Shown here in pieces: positions 42,651 to 51,497 of a stretch of DNA of 64,000 nt; position 1 is the stretch's first letter; every line of letters begins with the position of its first letter. The translations under genes were made by a program, and so were the position numbers. The stretch is from Streptosporangium sp. NBC_01495 (GTDB taxonomy: Bacteria; Actinomycetota; Actinomycetes; Streptosporangiales; Streptosporangiaceae). The stretch is from contig NZ_CP109430.1 in assembly GCF_036250735.1 (NCBI RefSeq), positions 1,674,001 through 1,738,000 of the forward strand, in the 5' to 3' direction. The notes under the pieces are model-generated. The model was given only the letters and a program-made list of their open reading frames with translations. It was not told where the DNA came from and did not search any database.

Positions 42651-43906
42651 GTCGGCACCACCACGTGGTCGAGGGAGGCGGCGATCGCCTCGGAGATGAG
42701 CGTCAGGTCCGCCTCGTCGACGACCAGCGGCGGGCATATCTGCAGGACGTTGTCGGTGAGCACGCGCGTGATGACGCCACGGTCGAGGCTCGCTCGGGCG
42801 ATGGCCTCACCCGGAGCGTCCTTGGTGAGCCGCACGCCCGCCATGAAACCCGCGCCGCAGCGAACCTCGGCGACGAGGTCGTGCTCCGCGAGCGGTGCGA
42901 GCGCCGCCCGCAGAATCGGCTCCAGCTCCGCGGCTCGCTCCACGAGCCGTTCACGCTCGATGATGTCGAGGTTCTCCCGCGCCACGGCGCAGGCGGTCGC
43001 GTGGCCGGAGTAGGTGATGCCATGACGGAAGACCGGCGCGTCGTCGCCCGTGAAGAACGGCTCCCACACTCGGGGCCCGATCAGCACACCGCCGAGCGGC
43101 GCGTAGCCGGAGGTTATGCCCTTGGCCACCAGCACCATGTCGGGCCTGAGACCGAAGCGCTCACACGCGAACAGTGTGCCGGCCCGGCCGAAGCCCGTGA
43201 TCACCTCATCGACGACGAACAGGATGTCATGCCGGCGACACAGCTCCTGGAGCCCGGTGAGGTAGCCCTCTGGCGCGGTGATCACCCCGCCGGTCCCGAT
43301 GATCGGCTCGGCGACGAGGGCGGCGATGCGTTCAGGGCCCGCCTCCTCGATGGCGGTGACCACGGCGTCGAGGTCGCTGTGCGCGACGCGCAGCGTCTCG
43401 GGGATCAACGACTCGCTGCCGTAGCCCTCGCGGTTGCCGGGAATCCCCCCGATGCTCGTCCCGAAACCGTGCAGGCCGTGGTAGGAGTTGTGGCGGCTGA
43501 CGATCACCCGCTTGTCCGGTCGGCCGCGCACCTGCCAGTGGCGCCGCGCGAGCTTGCAGGCGAGGTCGACCGCGTCGGAGCCGCCGCTGGTCCAGAAGAC
43601 CTTCGCGTCCGCGATCGGCCCGGTGGCCGTGACGCGCTCGGCGAGTTCGAGCGCCGGCTCGTTCGCGAAGCGGCCGAACAGGTGATACGTCTCCAGGCGC
43701 TCCATCTGGCGCGCCGCGGCCCGTGCGATCGACGCCCGGCCGTGGCCGACGTTCGCGTGCCAGAGGCCGGCGGTCGCGTCGAGCAACCTGCGGCCATCGG
43801 ATGTCTCGACGTAGGCGCCGTCGCCACCGACGATCAGCACACGATCGTCGACGACGCTGGGCATATGCGCCTGTGGATGCCAGAGCGCTGAGTAAGAAGT
43901 GGACAT
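42647..43906 (-). CDS. Class III omega-aminotransferase
   Basis: 419 residues from ATG 43906. It contains FWTSGGSDAVDLACKLARRH (phosphate-cup region), NSYHGLHGFGTS, LFVVDEVITGFGRAGTLFA (the Asp that contacts the pyridine N) and the PLP lysine in VLVAKGITSGYAPLGG near residue 263. The N-terminal ALWHPQAHMP is typical of beta-alanine/GABA/taurine-pyruvate aminotransferases. First gene of a two-gene operon with the aldehyde dehydrogenase, divergent from the GntR gene, which probably represses it. Confidence 0.95.
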   Translation of the reverse strand: MSTSYSALWHPQAHMPSVVDDRVLIVGGDGAYVETSDGRRLLDATAGLWHANVGHGRASIARAAARQMERLETYHLFGRFANEPALELAERVTATGPIADAKVFWTSGGSDAVDLACKLARRHWQVRGRPDKRVIVSRHNSYHGLHGFGTSIGGIPGNREGYGSESLIPETLRVAHSDLDAVVTAIEEAGPERIAALVAEPIIGTGGVITAPEGYLTGLQELCRRHDILFVVDEVITGFGRAGTLFACERFGLRPDMVLVAKGITSGYAPLGGVLIGPRVWEPFFTGDDAPVFRHGITYSGHATACAVARENLDIIERERLVERAAELEPILRAALAPLAEHDLVAEVRCGAGFMAGVRLTKDAPGEAIARASLDRGVITRVLTDNVLQICPPLVVDEADLTLISEAIAASLDHVVVPT

Positions 43907-43912
43907 TGTGCA

Positions 43913-43925
43913 ACTGTAGTACAGT
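43913..43925. promoter_or_regulatory. Palindromic operator for the GntR/FCD regulator
   Basis: ACTGTA-G-TACAGT is a perfect 13-bp palindrome 6 bp ahead of the aminotransferase start codon and 105 bp ahead of the GntR gene. Its size and symmetry fit FadR/FCD-type operators, and binding there would block the aminotransferase operon. Confidence 0.7.
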
Positions 43926-44030
43926 AGGGCAATCTTCGTAAAGCCTCGGGTCGAGCGACGCCTCCGCGTGATGAACGGGGGATCGGTCGACATCGATCGA
44001 CGCGGCCACGCGCCACTACGCTTGAGGGGT

Positions 44031-44708
44031 ATGAGCGTGAGCGAACAACGGATCTCGATCGACCGGCAGAGCACACCGGCGCAGATCGCCCGTGGGCTGA
44101 CCGAGCTGATCCTCCGGCACGAGCTGCCGACGGGGCGCCCGATCCGTGAGAGCGTCCTCGCCGCCGAACTCGGCGTATCGCGCAACACCGTCCGCGAGGC
44201 CATCCGAATCCTCGAACGCAGCGGCCTCGTGCGCCATGAGATGAACCGCGGCGCCGTCGTACGTGAGCCCTCCGTCGACGACCTGCGCGACCTCTTCGAG
44301 GCACGCCTCGCGATCGAGGTCGGCGCCGCGATGGCGGCGCCCTTACCTGCCGCGGCGCTCGCCGCGCGCGGCGCGTTCACCCAGCTGAGCGCGGCGCTCG
44401 CCGCATCCGACGCGGAGGCGGCGATCGCGTCCGACCTCGCCTTTCACACGGCGATCGTCGGCGCGGTCGGCAGTTCCCGCCTGACCGCCGCGTTCACACC
44501 GCTCATCAACGAGCTGCGGCTCTACCTGTCGATCCTGGCGGTCGCCGAGAACGAGTATGACGACGTCGGCCGAATCGCCGCCGAACACGAGGTGATCGTC
44601 GTCGCCTTCGAGGCGCACGACCGCCACCGCGCCGCCCAGGAGATCACCGCGCACATCCGCGGCAACGCCGCTCGGCTCGTCGCCCTGATGGGCTCAAGGC
44701 GGGAATGA
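44031..44708 (+). CDS. GntR-family regulator, FCD subfamily
   Basis: 225 residues from ATG 44031. The N-terminal winged helix is ELPTGRPIRESVLAAELGVS followed by RNTVREAIRILERSGLV. The FCD effector domain follows, with LFEARLAIEVGAA, DLAFHTAIVGAVGSSRL and a late EHEVIVVAFEAHD; its Asp/His positions form the usual metal and ligand site. It controls the divergent aminotransferase-dehydrogenase operon, with a carboxylate intermediate as the likely inducer. The last codons lie in a tandem duplication. Confidence 0.94.
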   Translation: MSVSEQRISIDRQSTPAQIARGLTELILRHELPTGRPIRESVLAAELGVSRNTVREAIRILERSGLVRHEMNRGAVVREPSVDDLRDLFEARLAIEVGAAMAAPLPAAALAARGAFTQLSAALAASDAEAAIASDLAFHTAIVGAVGSSRLTAAFTPLINELRLYLSILAVAENEYDDVGRIAAEHEVIVVAFEAHDRHRAAQEITAHIRGNAARLVALMGSRRE

Positions 44709-44737
44709 CATCTGGGCTCAAGGCGGGAATGACATCG
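44690..44737. repeat. 24-bp direct duplication at the GntR gene end
   Basis: GGGCTCAAGGCGGGAATGAC plus ATCT/ATCG occurs twice head to tail (44690-44713 and 44714-44737). The first copy contains the stop codon, so the second is downstream spacer. Confidence 0.9.
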
Positions 44738-44853
44738 TCGAAGATCCTTCAGCGGAAAAGTGCCCCTCCGCACGGAGAACCTGGCCCCCGGCAAGTTCGG
44801 TTCCGCTACGGAGAAGGCACTTTCCCGATCTCGATCCCGCGCCACCCCGACGA

Positions 44854-45300
44854 TCAGGGATGGGCGGGGCCGGTGCTTTCCGCGAAGTTCGCGGCCGTAC
44901 GCGCGAACGCCTCTCTTCGGATCTCCACGATCCCCGACAGCTCCTGCACCTCAAGGATCCGGCTGATCCTCCGATCGCGGAAGTCGAGGAACCACACCCA
45001 CTCACGGCTGACCGTGAGGCCGCTCTTCCTGACCCTGTAGTGCTCTACGCCCAGGACGACGACACGAGCGCCGTCGCCGAAATACTGGAGGGGGCTGTCG
45101 TACGGCCGGACCTCCAGCAAGTCGGTGACACGCTCGAAATAGTCGAGCAGCGCGGTCTTGCTCCGGAGCTCGTCACCGTGGGCGGTTCTGTACACGATGT
45201 CCTCGGCGAACAGGTCGTAGAGCGGCTGAGAGTCCTCGGACTCCCCGCGTTCCAGCGGACCCAGAACGCTCCGCATCAGCGCGATGTCTTCCATGACCAT
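44854..45300 (-). CDS. SnoaL/NTF2-like protein
   Basis: 148 residues; ATG 45300, or ATG 45294 with better ribosome spacing. The alpha+beta cone fold is suggested by LYDLFAEDIVYRTAHGDELR, KTALLDYFERVTDLLEV and a late VWFLDFRDRRISRILEVQEL. Such proteins are cyclases, isomerases or the small subunits of ring-hydroxylating oxygenases. It lies in the same direction as, and downstream of, the Rieske gene and another NTF2-like gene; its catalytic residues cannot be assigned. Confidence 0.8.
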   Translation of the reverse strand: MVMEDIALMRSVLGPLERGESEDSQPLYDLFAEDIVYRTAHGDELRSKTALLDYFERVTDLLEVRPYDSPLQYFGDGARVVVLGVEHYRVRKSGLTVSREWVWFLDFRDRRISRILEVQELSGIVEIRREAFARTAANFAESTGPAHP

Positions 45301-45386
45301 GCTCTCCTTGACGGCACTCGCTCGTCCGGGCGAAGTGCTTTTCGAGTCTCACCGCTCCGAATTCGTGGCACGCGTCGCTCCCCGGA

Positions 45387-45794
45387 CTACCGCAACTTCA
45401 CGTAGTAGTCGCGGTTGGCGACGAACAGCCCGTTCCTGATGTGTCCCATCGCGATCCCACGCAGCTCGAACGGTTCACCGATCTTGCCCACGTTGTCCTC
45501 GGTCGTGGGACCGAACGAGCCCTTGAGGTTTCCCTTGATGGTCCACTCAAGCAGGTAACGCGAACCGTTGTCCCAGACGTTCGCCTCATGCAACGTCACT
45601 TCGCCGTCCGTGACGCCGTCGAAGTACTGCGTGATGAAATCCCGAATTCCGGTCTTGTCGCTCGCGAAGAAACTTACGGCATAGTCTTCGTAGGTGGCGT
45701 CGTCGGCGTAGCAGGAGAGCCAGCCTTCGAGGTCATTGTTCTCGAAAGCGGTCCAGTATTTGTCGATGAGCGCACGGGCAACGGCTTCTGTCAT
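45387..45794 (-). CDS. SnoaL/NTF2-like protein, possible oxygenase partner
   Basis: 135 residues. The pattern LIDKYWTAFENNDLEGWLSC, YADDATYEDYAV, KTGIRDFITQYFDGV and FELRGIAMGHIRNGLFVANR is an NTF2-like fold of the SnoaL polyketide cyclase kind. It directly follows the Rieske oxygenase gene (119 bp). Beta subunits of aromatic-ring dioxygenases share this fold, though they are usually about 160-180 residues, so this may be a separate isomerase or hydratase. 86 bp separate it from the next NTF2-like gene. Confidence 0.8.
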   Translation of the reverse strand: MTEAVARALIDKYWTAFENNDLEGWLSCYADDATYEDYAVSFFASDKTGIRDFITQYFDGVTDGEVTLHEANVWDNGSRYLLEWTIKGNLKGSFGPTTEDNVGKIGEPFELRGIAMGHIRNGLFVANRDYYVKLR

Positions 45795-45913
45795 ATCAGG
45801 TTCCCTTCCATGGATTTTTCTTGTTTTTTACAGAGCCCACGCATGCCGGTCACCGTCTCTGAACCGCTTCTCGCTTCTCGGAACTCCCAACTCATCTGCG
45901 TGGACCGGTCCTG

Positions 45914-47059
45914 TCAACTTGACATACGCTGCAGATACCACTGGTCGAAGTGGTAACCGGCGCGCTCCCCGTCGGCATACGGCCCGGGGATGAAGGCGTC
46001 GCTGTGGACATTGGCCCACATCGTCTCGCACGGATACTGATCCTCGCCCTGCACGGTCTGCGACCAGTACTTCTGTTCCTCCAGGTAGCTTTCGTGGTTC
46101 TCGGCGGCCTTCGTCTCCGGCCGCACGATGTTGGACCACGTAAATGTCACCTCACCCGGTGTGGCGCCCGGCAGGACTATGTAGCCGGTCGCATTCTCGG
46201 GTGCCACTGAGATCAGGAAATTCGGCCACATCACGAAGAAGCGCATTTCCTCGTCGATCCAGTCGGGAAGGTTGTCCATCGGGACCGAGCCCCCCGTGGG
46301 GTCGCGCTGGTTCTGGCCCGGGGCGTACGGCATGTAGAACGTGGTCCACGTGTCGAACTTCTCCGTCGGGGTGTAGGTCATCTCCCCCGGAGCCAGCCAC
46401 TGCGCGCTCTTGTAGTGCGTGCCGATGACGTGGTATCCCTCAACCGAGTTCTCGTACGTCAGCTTCCAGTTCCACTTCCCGTGGTACGGAATTTCGTAGA
46501 GAATCTCCAGCGGCTTGGACAGCCAGGGCTCCAGGACGTCGTCGAGCCCGGCGAGTTTCGAGGCCAGCGGCTCGGCCCGCCCGTCCTGGTTGACGAAGAC
46601 GAACCCCATCCAGGTGTCGATACGGAGCTCGACGAGCCCCACACCCTCACGCAGCATGTGCTCCATCGTCGGCGCACTGACCAGCTTGCCATGGAGGTCG
46701 TATGTCCAGGTGTGGTACGGGCACTTGAACTTCTGGCAGTTGCCCTGGGGGGTCGCCGCGACCTGCGCGCCGCGATGCCGGCAGATGTTGTGGAAGCCGC
46801 GCAGCCGACCGTCTTCGCCACGCACGAACAGCAATGAATCGCCGGCCAGTTCCACCACCCGGAAATCCCCGGGGTTCGGGACCGTGGACTCGTGGAACAC
46901 GGCCATCCACTCTCGGCGGAAGATCTTCTCCTTCTCGACGCTCAAAATCGCCGGATCGGTGTAGAGTCGCCCGGCTAGGCCCCGCGCCTCGCGTGGCCCC
47001 TTACCGAGATTCTGAAGTTCCTCCGGCCGCAAGACGTCGGCCCCAGTGGTCAGTGTCAC
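45914..47059 (-). CDS. Rieske ring-hydroxylating oxygenase, large subunit
   Basis: 381 residues from GTG 47059. The Rieske 2Fe-2S site is CRHRGAQVA and CQKFKCPYHTWTYDLHG (about residues 92-115). The mononuclear iron site is in the catalytic domain: YENSVEGYHVIGTHYKSAQW gives two His. It matches alpha subunits of aromatic or heteroaromatic ring oxygenases and Rieske demethylases. No ferredoxin or reductase gene is in the window, so electron partners must be shared or distant. A copy of the 31-bp motif is 231 bp upstream. Confidence 0.93.
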   Translation of the reverse strand: MTLTTGADVLRPEELQNLGKGPREARGLAGRLYTDPAILSVEKEKIFRREWMAVFHESTVPNPGDFRVVELAGDSLLFVRGEDGRLRGFHNICRHRGAQVAATPQGNCQKFKCPYHTWTYDLHGKLVSAPTMEHMLREGVGLVELRIDTWMGFVFVNQDGRAEPLASKLAGLDDVLEPWLSKPLEILYEIPYHGKWNWKLTYENSVEGYHVIGTHYKSAQWLAPGEMTYTPTEKFDTWTTFYMPYAPGQNQRDPTGGSVPMDNLPDWIDEEMRFFVMWPNFLISVAPENATGYIVLPGATPGEVTFTWSNIVRPETKAAENHESYLEEQKYWSQTVQGEDQYPCETMWANVHSDAFIPGPYADGERAGYHFDQWYLQRMSS

Positions 47060-47565
47060 GCTGCACCTCCATCGATCTGCGGGACCAGGTCAATCGGGAC
47101 TGGGAATCGCCAGGACTCCGGCACACCGACCGCCGCTCTGATCCGTCCTCTCCCTCATCACAGACATGAAGATCACGGCAGCTTCGCGAAACCAAGCGTG
47201 CGTTCGCACGCTGTTTCCCCTGCTAGCAGAGGCGCCGTCGTGAAGCAACCGCGTCAACGTGAACAGAGTTGCACCGGCATACCGAGCCAAGTGACGGGAA
47301 TAATCCCCGCTTGGATACCCGAACCCCCCCGGTGCGCGTCTCGGGGGCGGCCGGTGGGGAGGTGCTCGGGCCCGCGACGTCCGGTGGACACGATGAACCC
47401 GAGCTGGATGACCTCGGGTCACCGTCGTTCTCCTATGAGATCGGCATCCGGCCGGCGTTCGTGCTGGTGATCGTTGCGGCCCTTACCCTTGCCACTATGA
47501 CTACAATGTGATAAGTGTCACAGCTTCGCCTGGTATCCAGGAGCTGGCACCCAGGAGGTCGTACA
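47060..47565. other. Divergent regulatory region of oxygenase operon and LuxR gene
   Basis: 506 bp. Contains the 31-bp motif at 47291-47321. No supportable small gene. AGGAGG near 47552 serves the regulator gene. Confidence 0.5.
47291..47321 (-). promoter_or_regulatory. 31-bp shared catabolic motif, copy b
   Basis: In the direction of the Rieske gene: CGGGTATC, six bases, GGGATTATTCCCG, then TCAC. Two changes from the other copies in the central box. It lies 231 bp before the start at 47059, in the region shared with the regulator gene. Confidence 0.7.
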
Positions 47566-49902
47566 GTGACCAAACCCTCCCGGTCGGATCGAGCGCTCCC
47601 CGCCTCGCTGACCACTTTCATAGGACGCCGGCGGGAGAGCGCCGAAGTCCGCAGGTTGCTGGAGTCCAGTCGGCTGCTGACGTTGACCGGCCCCGGAGGC
47701 ATCGGCAAAACGCGTCTCGCGCTGCACACGGCACGCTCCATGCACCGTGCGTTTCCCGACGGCATATGGTCGGTGGAACTCGACACGCTGACAGATCCGA
47801 GCCTGCTGCCACAGACGATCTCGGCGGCGATCGGCCTGCCGGACGTGTCCAACACCGCCCGGATGGAGGCGCTGATCAACTATCTGTCCGAACGGGACGG
47901 ATTGCTGATCTTGGATAATTGCGAACACCTGGTCGCCAGTTGCGCGCAGCTCGTGCGGGCGCTGCTGCGAGCCTCGCAGGGCCTGCGGATACTCACGACG
48001 AGCAGACAGCCACTGGGGGTGGAGGGCGAGCAGGCCTTCGAGGTGCCACCCCTCAGCGTGCCGGAGGAGGGGGCGGACAGTGAATCCGCCCAGGCGCTGC
48101 AGCGTTACGAGTCGGTCAATCTGTTCCTGGACCGGGCACGGTCGATCATCCCCGGTTTCAAGCTGGACACCGCGAATCACCAAGCCGTCGCACGCCTGTG
48201 CCTCGATCTTGAGGGAGTGCCGCTCGCCATCGAACTCGCGGCGGTGCGCCTGCGCCTGCTGTCGGTGGACCAGATCGCCGCCCGGCTCGACGACCGCTTC
48301 CGGCTCCTGTCCGTCGGACACCGAGCCTCCGCTCCGCGCCAGACCTCGCTGACGGCGATGGTCGAGTGGAGCTACGAACTGCTGGATCAGCCCGACCGCA
48401 TGCTGTGGGCGCGACTGTCCGTCTTCGCCGGTGGTTTCGACCTCGCGGCGGTGGAGGCCGTGTGCTGCGACGACGACCTCCCGGTGGAGTCGTTGCTGGA
48501 TCGATTGCACAGCCTCGTCGAACGCTCGATCGTCGTCCGCGACGAAGTGGAGACCGGAATCCGTTACCGGATGCTCGAAACACTCCGGCAGTTCGGTCGA
48601 GCCCACCTCACGAGCTCCGACGAGCTGGAGAACATGCGAGCGCGGCACCGCGACTGGTACGGCGCACTGGCCAAGGAGGCCATCGCCGGCTGGACGGGAG
48701 CGGAGGAGCTTGAGTGGAATCGGCGGCTCAAGGCCGAGCGGCACAACATCCGCGCGGCGATCGAATACAGCCTGACCGTCCCGGACCAAGCCATTCGTGG
48801 CCTGCGTATGGCCGTGAACCTTCGATACTTCTGGCTGGTTCACGGGATCAGCGAGGGCAGGCGCCATGCCGAACGCCTGCTGGCCGCTCTGCCCAGGGGA
48901 GAGGATGCGGACAAGGCCAAGGTGCGGGGACACTGGCTGGCCGGATGGCTCGCGTTCTACCAGGGCGACATCGAGGCGACGCGGCGCCACGGTGAGGAGA
49001 GCACCGCGCTCGCCGAACGTCTCGACGACACGTTCGGCCGCGCCTACGCGACCTACCTCATGGGCCTGGTGGCCGCCTGTGACCACGACTACGAGCGCGT
49101 GAAGACCCTGATGTCGAAAGCCCGCGATCTCCACGAGGAGACGGGTGATCTGGCGGGAGCGTGGCTGGCGACCTCGGATCTCGCGGGCGCGCTGGGCGCA
49201 CGGGGAGAGAAGGACACGGCCATCGACCTTTGCCGGCTCGCGATCGGCCAATGTGTCGAGCACGGCGCCCGCTGGTTCCAGTCGTACCTGCAATGGACCG
49301 TCGCCGACCTTCTGCGCATGCAGGGAAACCACAACGAGGCCACGCGGCTGCTCGAATCGACCCTCAAGATCAGCCTCGATTTCGAGGACCAGATGAGCTC
49401 CGGTTCGTGTCTTGAGTCGCTGTCCTGGCTGGCCGGGCAACGCGAGGACGCGGCCTCCGCGGCCTGGCTGCTCGGCGCGGCACACGCGACGTGGGGCAAC
49501 GCCGGCATCTCGCTCCTGCGGTTCGCCGAATGGGGGAACATCCACGAACAGACACGTGCCCATGCGTGTAGATCGCTGGGAGAGGAGTCGTTCAACCAGA
49601 CATACCGGCGCGGAACCAGGATGACGCCGACAGAAGCGATCAACAGCGTCCTCAGAAGGAAGACGCCCGCCACCTCGCCGCGCGGCCCTGAGACTGTGGG
49701 CGGCATCGAAGACCTTACTCCCAGAGAGCTACAGATCGCGCGGTTGATCAGTCAGGGCCTGACGAACAAGAAGATCGCTCAGCAGCTCGTCATCGCCCAG
49801 CGCACGGCAGAGGGCCACGTCGAGAACATACTGCGCAAGCTCAGCTGCAACTCACGTGCCCAGGTCGCCGCCTGGATGTCGCGCGCCACGGACGGGGGCT
49901 GA
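47566..49902 (+). CDS. LuxR-type regulator with NB-ARC-like ATPase and TPR region
   Basis: 778 residues from GTG 47566, chosen for AGGAGG 8 bp upstream. GPGGIGKT (42-49) is the Walker A loop and LLILDNCEHL (about 124-133) the Walker B, in a STAND/NB-ARC-type ATPase (LDDRFRLLSVGHRASAPRQT, TAMVEWSYELLDQPDRML). A helical TPR-like region fills about 370-680. The C-terminus is a LuxR helix-turn-helix (LTPRELQIARLISQGLTNKK, then IAQQLVIAQRTAEGHVENIL). It is the only large regulator in the catabolic island and probably the activator of the motif-bearing operons, sensing an unknown inducer. Confidence 0.95.
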   Translation: MTKPSRSDRALPASLTTFIGRRRESAEVRRLLESSRLLTLTGPGGIGKTRLALHTARSMHRAFPDGIWSVELDTLTDPSLLPQTISAAIGLPDVSNTARMEALINYLSERDGLLILDNCEHLVASCAQLVRALLRASQGLRILTTSRQPLGVEGEQAFEVPPLSVPEEGADSESAQALQRYESVNLFLDRARSIIPGFKLDTANHQAVARLCLDLEGVPLAIELAAVRLRLLSVDQIAARLDDRFRLLSVGHRASAPRQTSLTAMVEWSYELLDQPDRMLWARLSVFAGGFDLAAVEAVCCDDDLPVESLLDRLHSLVERSIVVRDEVETGIRYRMLETLRQFGRAHLTSSDELENMRARHRDWYGALAKEAIAGWTGAEELEWNRRLKAERHNIRAAIEYSLTVPDQAIRGLRMAVNLRYFWLVHGISEGRRHAERLLAALPRGEDADKAKVRGHWLAGWLAFYQGDIEATRRHGEESTALAERLDDTFGRAYATYLMGLVAACDHDYERVKTLMSKARDLHEETGDLAGAWLATSDLAGALGARGEKDTAIDLCRLAIGQCVEHGARWFQSYLQWTVADLLRMQGNHNEATRLLESTLKISLDFEDQMSSGSCLESLSWLAGQREDAASAAWLLGAAHATWGNAGISLLRFAEWGNIHEQTRAHACRSLGEESFNQTYRRGTRMTPTEAINSVLRRKTPATSPRGPETVGGIEDLTPRELQIARLISQGLTNKKIAQQLVIAQRTAEGHVENILRKLSCNSRAQVAAWMSRATDGG

Positions 49903-50035
49903 ATCCTCGGGCCGTTGTCGTGGCTCAACGGCCCGAAGCGAAGAACACCGGCCACCGCCACCGTCGCGAGGATCAACCCGGAGACCGGCAGGGTGGCAAC
50001 GGTCTTCCAGGCACACTCCCGCCGCTCGTCGGTTG

Positions 50036-50066
50036 CGGGTATCGGGGCGGGGATTCCTCCCGTTAC
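50036..50066 (+). promoter_or_regulatory. 31-bp shared catabolic motif, copy c
   Basis: CGGGTATC, six bases, GGGATTCCTCCCG, TTAC, in the direction of the hydrolase gene, ending 66 bp before its start codon at 50133. It is the copy closest to a start codon. Confidence 0.78.
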
Positions 50067-50132
50067 TCGGGTCCGTACACCACTGCGAATCTTCTCGGGT
50101 TCGCTGTACAACCGAGAGGCAGGGGAGATCAC

Positions 50133-51047
50133 ATGCCGAGCGAGGCTCACGAGCAGTTGGTCCAGGCGTTCCTTGACAACCCGACACGGCCCGACGCGAC
50201 GTTGGACGATCGGCGCGTCGGGTTCGATGCCTATCTGGCCGCGCAGCCGGTACCGGAGAAGGCGGAGGTCACCGTCGCGGAGCTGGGCGGCGTCCCGGTC
50301 GAGTGGGTCACCGTGCCCGGGGCGCGCGAGGACCGCGTCGTCTTCTACCTGCACGGTGGCGGCTACGCGATGGGCTCGGCGGTCGGCTACCGGGGGTTCA
50401 CGGCGCGGGTCGCCCACGAGTTGCGGACGCGTGTGGTCTCCGTCGACTATCGCCTGGCACCCGAGGCACCGTACCCCGCCCCGTTCGATGACGCCTTCGC
50501 CGCGTATCGCGCCCTGCTCGACGACGGGTTTCCCGCCGGCCGCGTCATCATCGCCGGCGACTCGGGCAGCGTCGGTTTCTCGCTCGCACTCGCCGCGCGC
50601 GTCCGCGACGAGGGCATCGCGACACCGGCGGCGGTCGTCGGCTTCTGCCCGTGGGTGGATCTCGCCGTCGGTGACACGATCTCCGAGGCCGCTGACGTCG
50701 GCGACCCGTTCGGTACGCGCGAGAGCCTGACCTTCTTCGCCGACGAATACCTGCAGGGTCACCCGCCGACGGACCCGGTGGTCAACATGCTGTACAGCGA
50801 CCTGCGTGAACTACCCCCGCTGCTGCTGTTGGCGGCCACCCGCGACGTCGGCTACCGGGACGCGCTGTCCATCGCCGAGCGCGCGCGGCGGGCGGGTGTC
50901 GACGCGACCGTGAAGACCTATCACGGCCTGATGCACAACTTCCAGCTCGCGGCGCACCTTCCGGAGACCGCCGAGGCGATCGCCGCGATGGGCGAGTTCA
51001 TCGATCGGCACCTGCCCGGCAGGGCCCAGGTCACCGAACGAATGTGA
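50133..51047 (+). CDS. Alpha/beta hydrolase (HSL-type esterase)
   Basis: 304 residues from ATG 50133, with GGGGAG upstream. HGGGY (about 74-78) is the oxyanion-hole motif of hormone-sensitive-lipase family esterases. GDSGS (about 143-147) holds the nucleophile, with Gly-Ser where GDSAG is usual. DYRLAPEAPYPAPFDDA is conserved after the HGGG strand, and the acid and His lie in the last 50 residues (YHGLMHNF). It probably cleaves an ester or lactone, as would be formed by a Baeyer-Villiger step. Confidence 0.93.
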   Translation: MPSEAHEQLVQAFLDNPTRPDATLDDRRVGFDAYLAAQPVPEKAEVTVAELGGVPVEWVTVPGAREDRVVFYLHGGGYAMGSAVGYRGFTARVAHELRTRVVSVDYRLAPEAPYPAPFDDAFAAYRALLDDGFPAGRVIIAGDSGSVGFSLALAARVRDEGIATPAAVVGFCPWVDLAVGDTISEAADVGDPFGTRESLTFFADEYLQGHPPTDPVVNMLYSDLRELPPLLLLAATRDVGYRDALSIAERARRAGVDATVKTYHGLMHNFQLAAHLPETAEAIAAMGEFIDRHLPGRAQVTERM

Positions 51048-51137
51048 CCGGCGAAGAGGGTGCCCTCGCCGGGGTTCTCGCGTACGCCGATGGCTCACCG
51101 GCGACGGAGGGAAGGTCGACCCCGGTGTCATGCGGTT

Positions 51138-51168
51138 CGGGAGTCACGCGGGGGACACGTCCGAACTC
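51138..51168 (+). promoter_or_regulatory. Possible degenerate copy of the 31-bp motif (E1 operon)
   Basis: CGGGAGTC, six bases, GGGGACACGTCCG and a CTC tail align without gaps to copy c with 17 of 31 identical, in the direction of the E1 gene. Too weak to be called with confidence. Confidence 0.3.
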
Positions 51169-51194
51169 TGGAAAGGCCACACCGACGATCGGAT

Positions 51195-51222
51195 AGGAGG
51201 GCCGAGGTTTCCCGGCCCTCCT
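51195..51222 (+). terminator. Terminator after the hydrolase gene
   Basis: AGGAGGGCCG (51195-51204) and CGGCCCTCCT (51213-51222) form a perfect 10-bp stem with an 8-nt loop, 148 bp after the hydrolase stop. Confidence 0.75.
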
Positions 51223-51240
51223 GTCGCACCGTGGGACACG

Positions 51241-51360
51241 CGCCCACCTCCGGTGGTTCGCCGAGCCGCGGGTCCGCCGAGTTCGCGCCGACGGCCCACG
51301 CGCCCACACCCGGTGGTTCGCCGACCCGCGGGTCCGCCGAGTTCGCGCCGACGGCCCACG
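51241..51360. repeat. Two tandem 60-bp repeats in the leader of the E1 gene
   Basis: 51241-51300 and 51301-51360 are direct copies with three mismatches. They lie 138-257 bp upstream of the E1 start codon, between the terminator and the gene. The unit is 20 codons long, but no gene uses it. The remaining 51361-51497 holds the E1 5' region. Confidence 0.92.
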
Positions 51361-51497
51361 CGGGCATCCCGGTGGCGAGTCGGGGCGGAGATCTCCGAGG
51401 GGGTTTCGAGAATCATCGGCAAGCACCCCGAACCCGCGAAACAGCCTTTCCAAACCGTACGACCAGTACAACCAGCACCGGAGACCGAGGAATATCG

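Noticed and set aside
41466..43013. A 515-residue plus-strand frame opposite the dehydrogenase and aminotransferase
   Set aside because: Arg/His-rich composition; spans two conserved genes on the other strand.
47518..49563. A 681-residue open frame on the minus strand opposite the LuxR-type regulator
   Set aside because: Composition is Arg/Gly/Gln-rich, no family resemblance, and the plus-strand gene has clear Walker, TPR and LuxR motifs; it is an antisense artefact of high GC.
51241..51360. CRISPR-like array
   Set aside because: Only two contiguous 60-bp copies without spacers; no cas genes in the window.
51405..51445. Another weak motif-like stretch before the E1 gene
   Set aside because: Matches only with gaps and in the wrong orientation.
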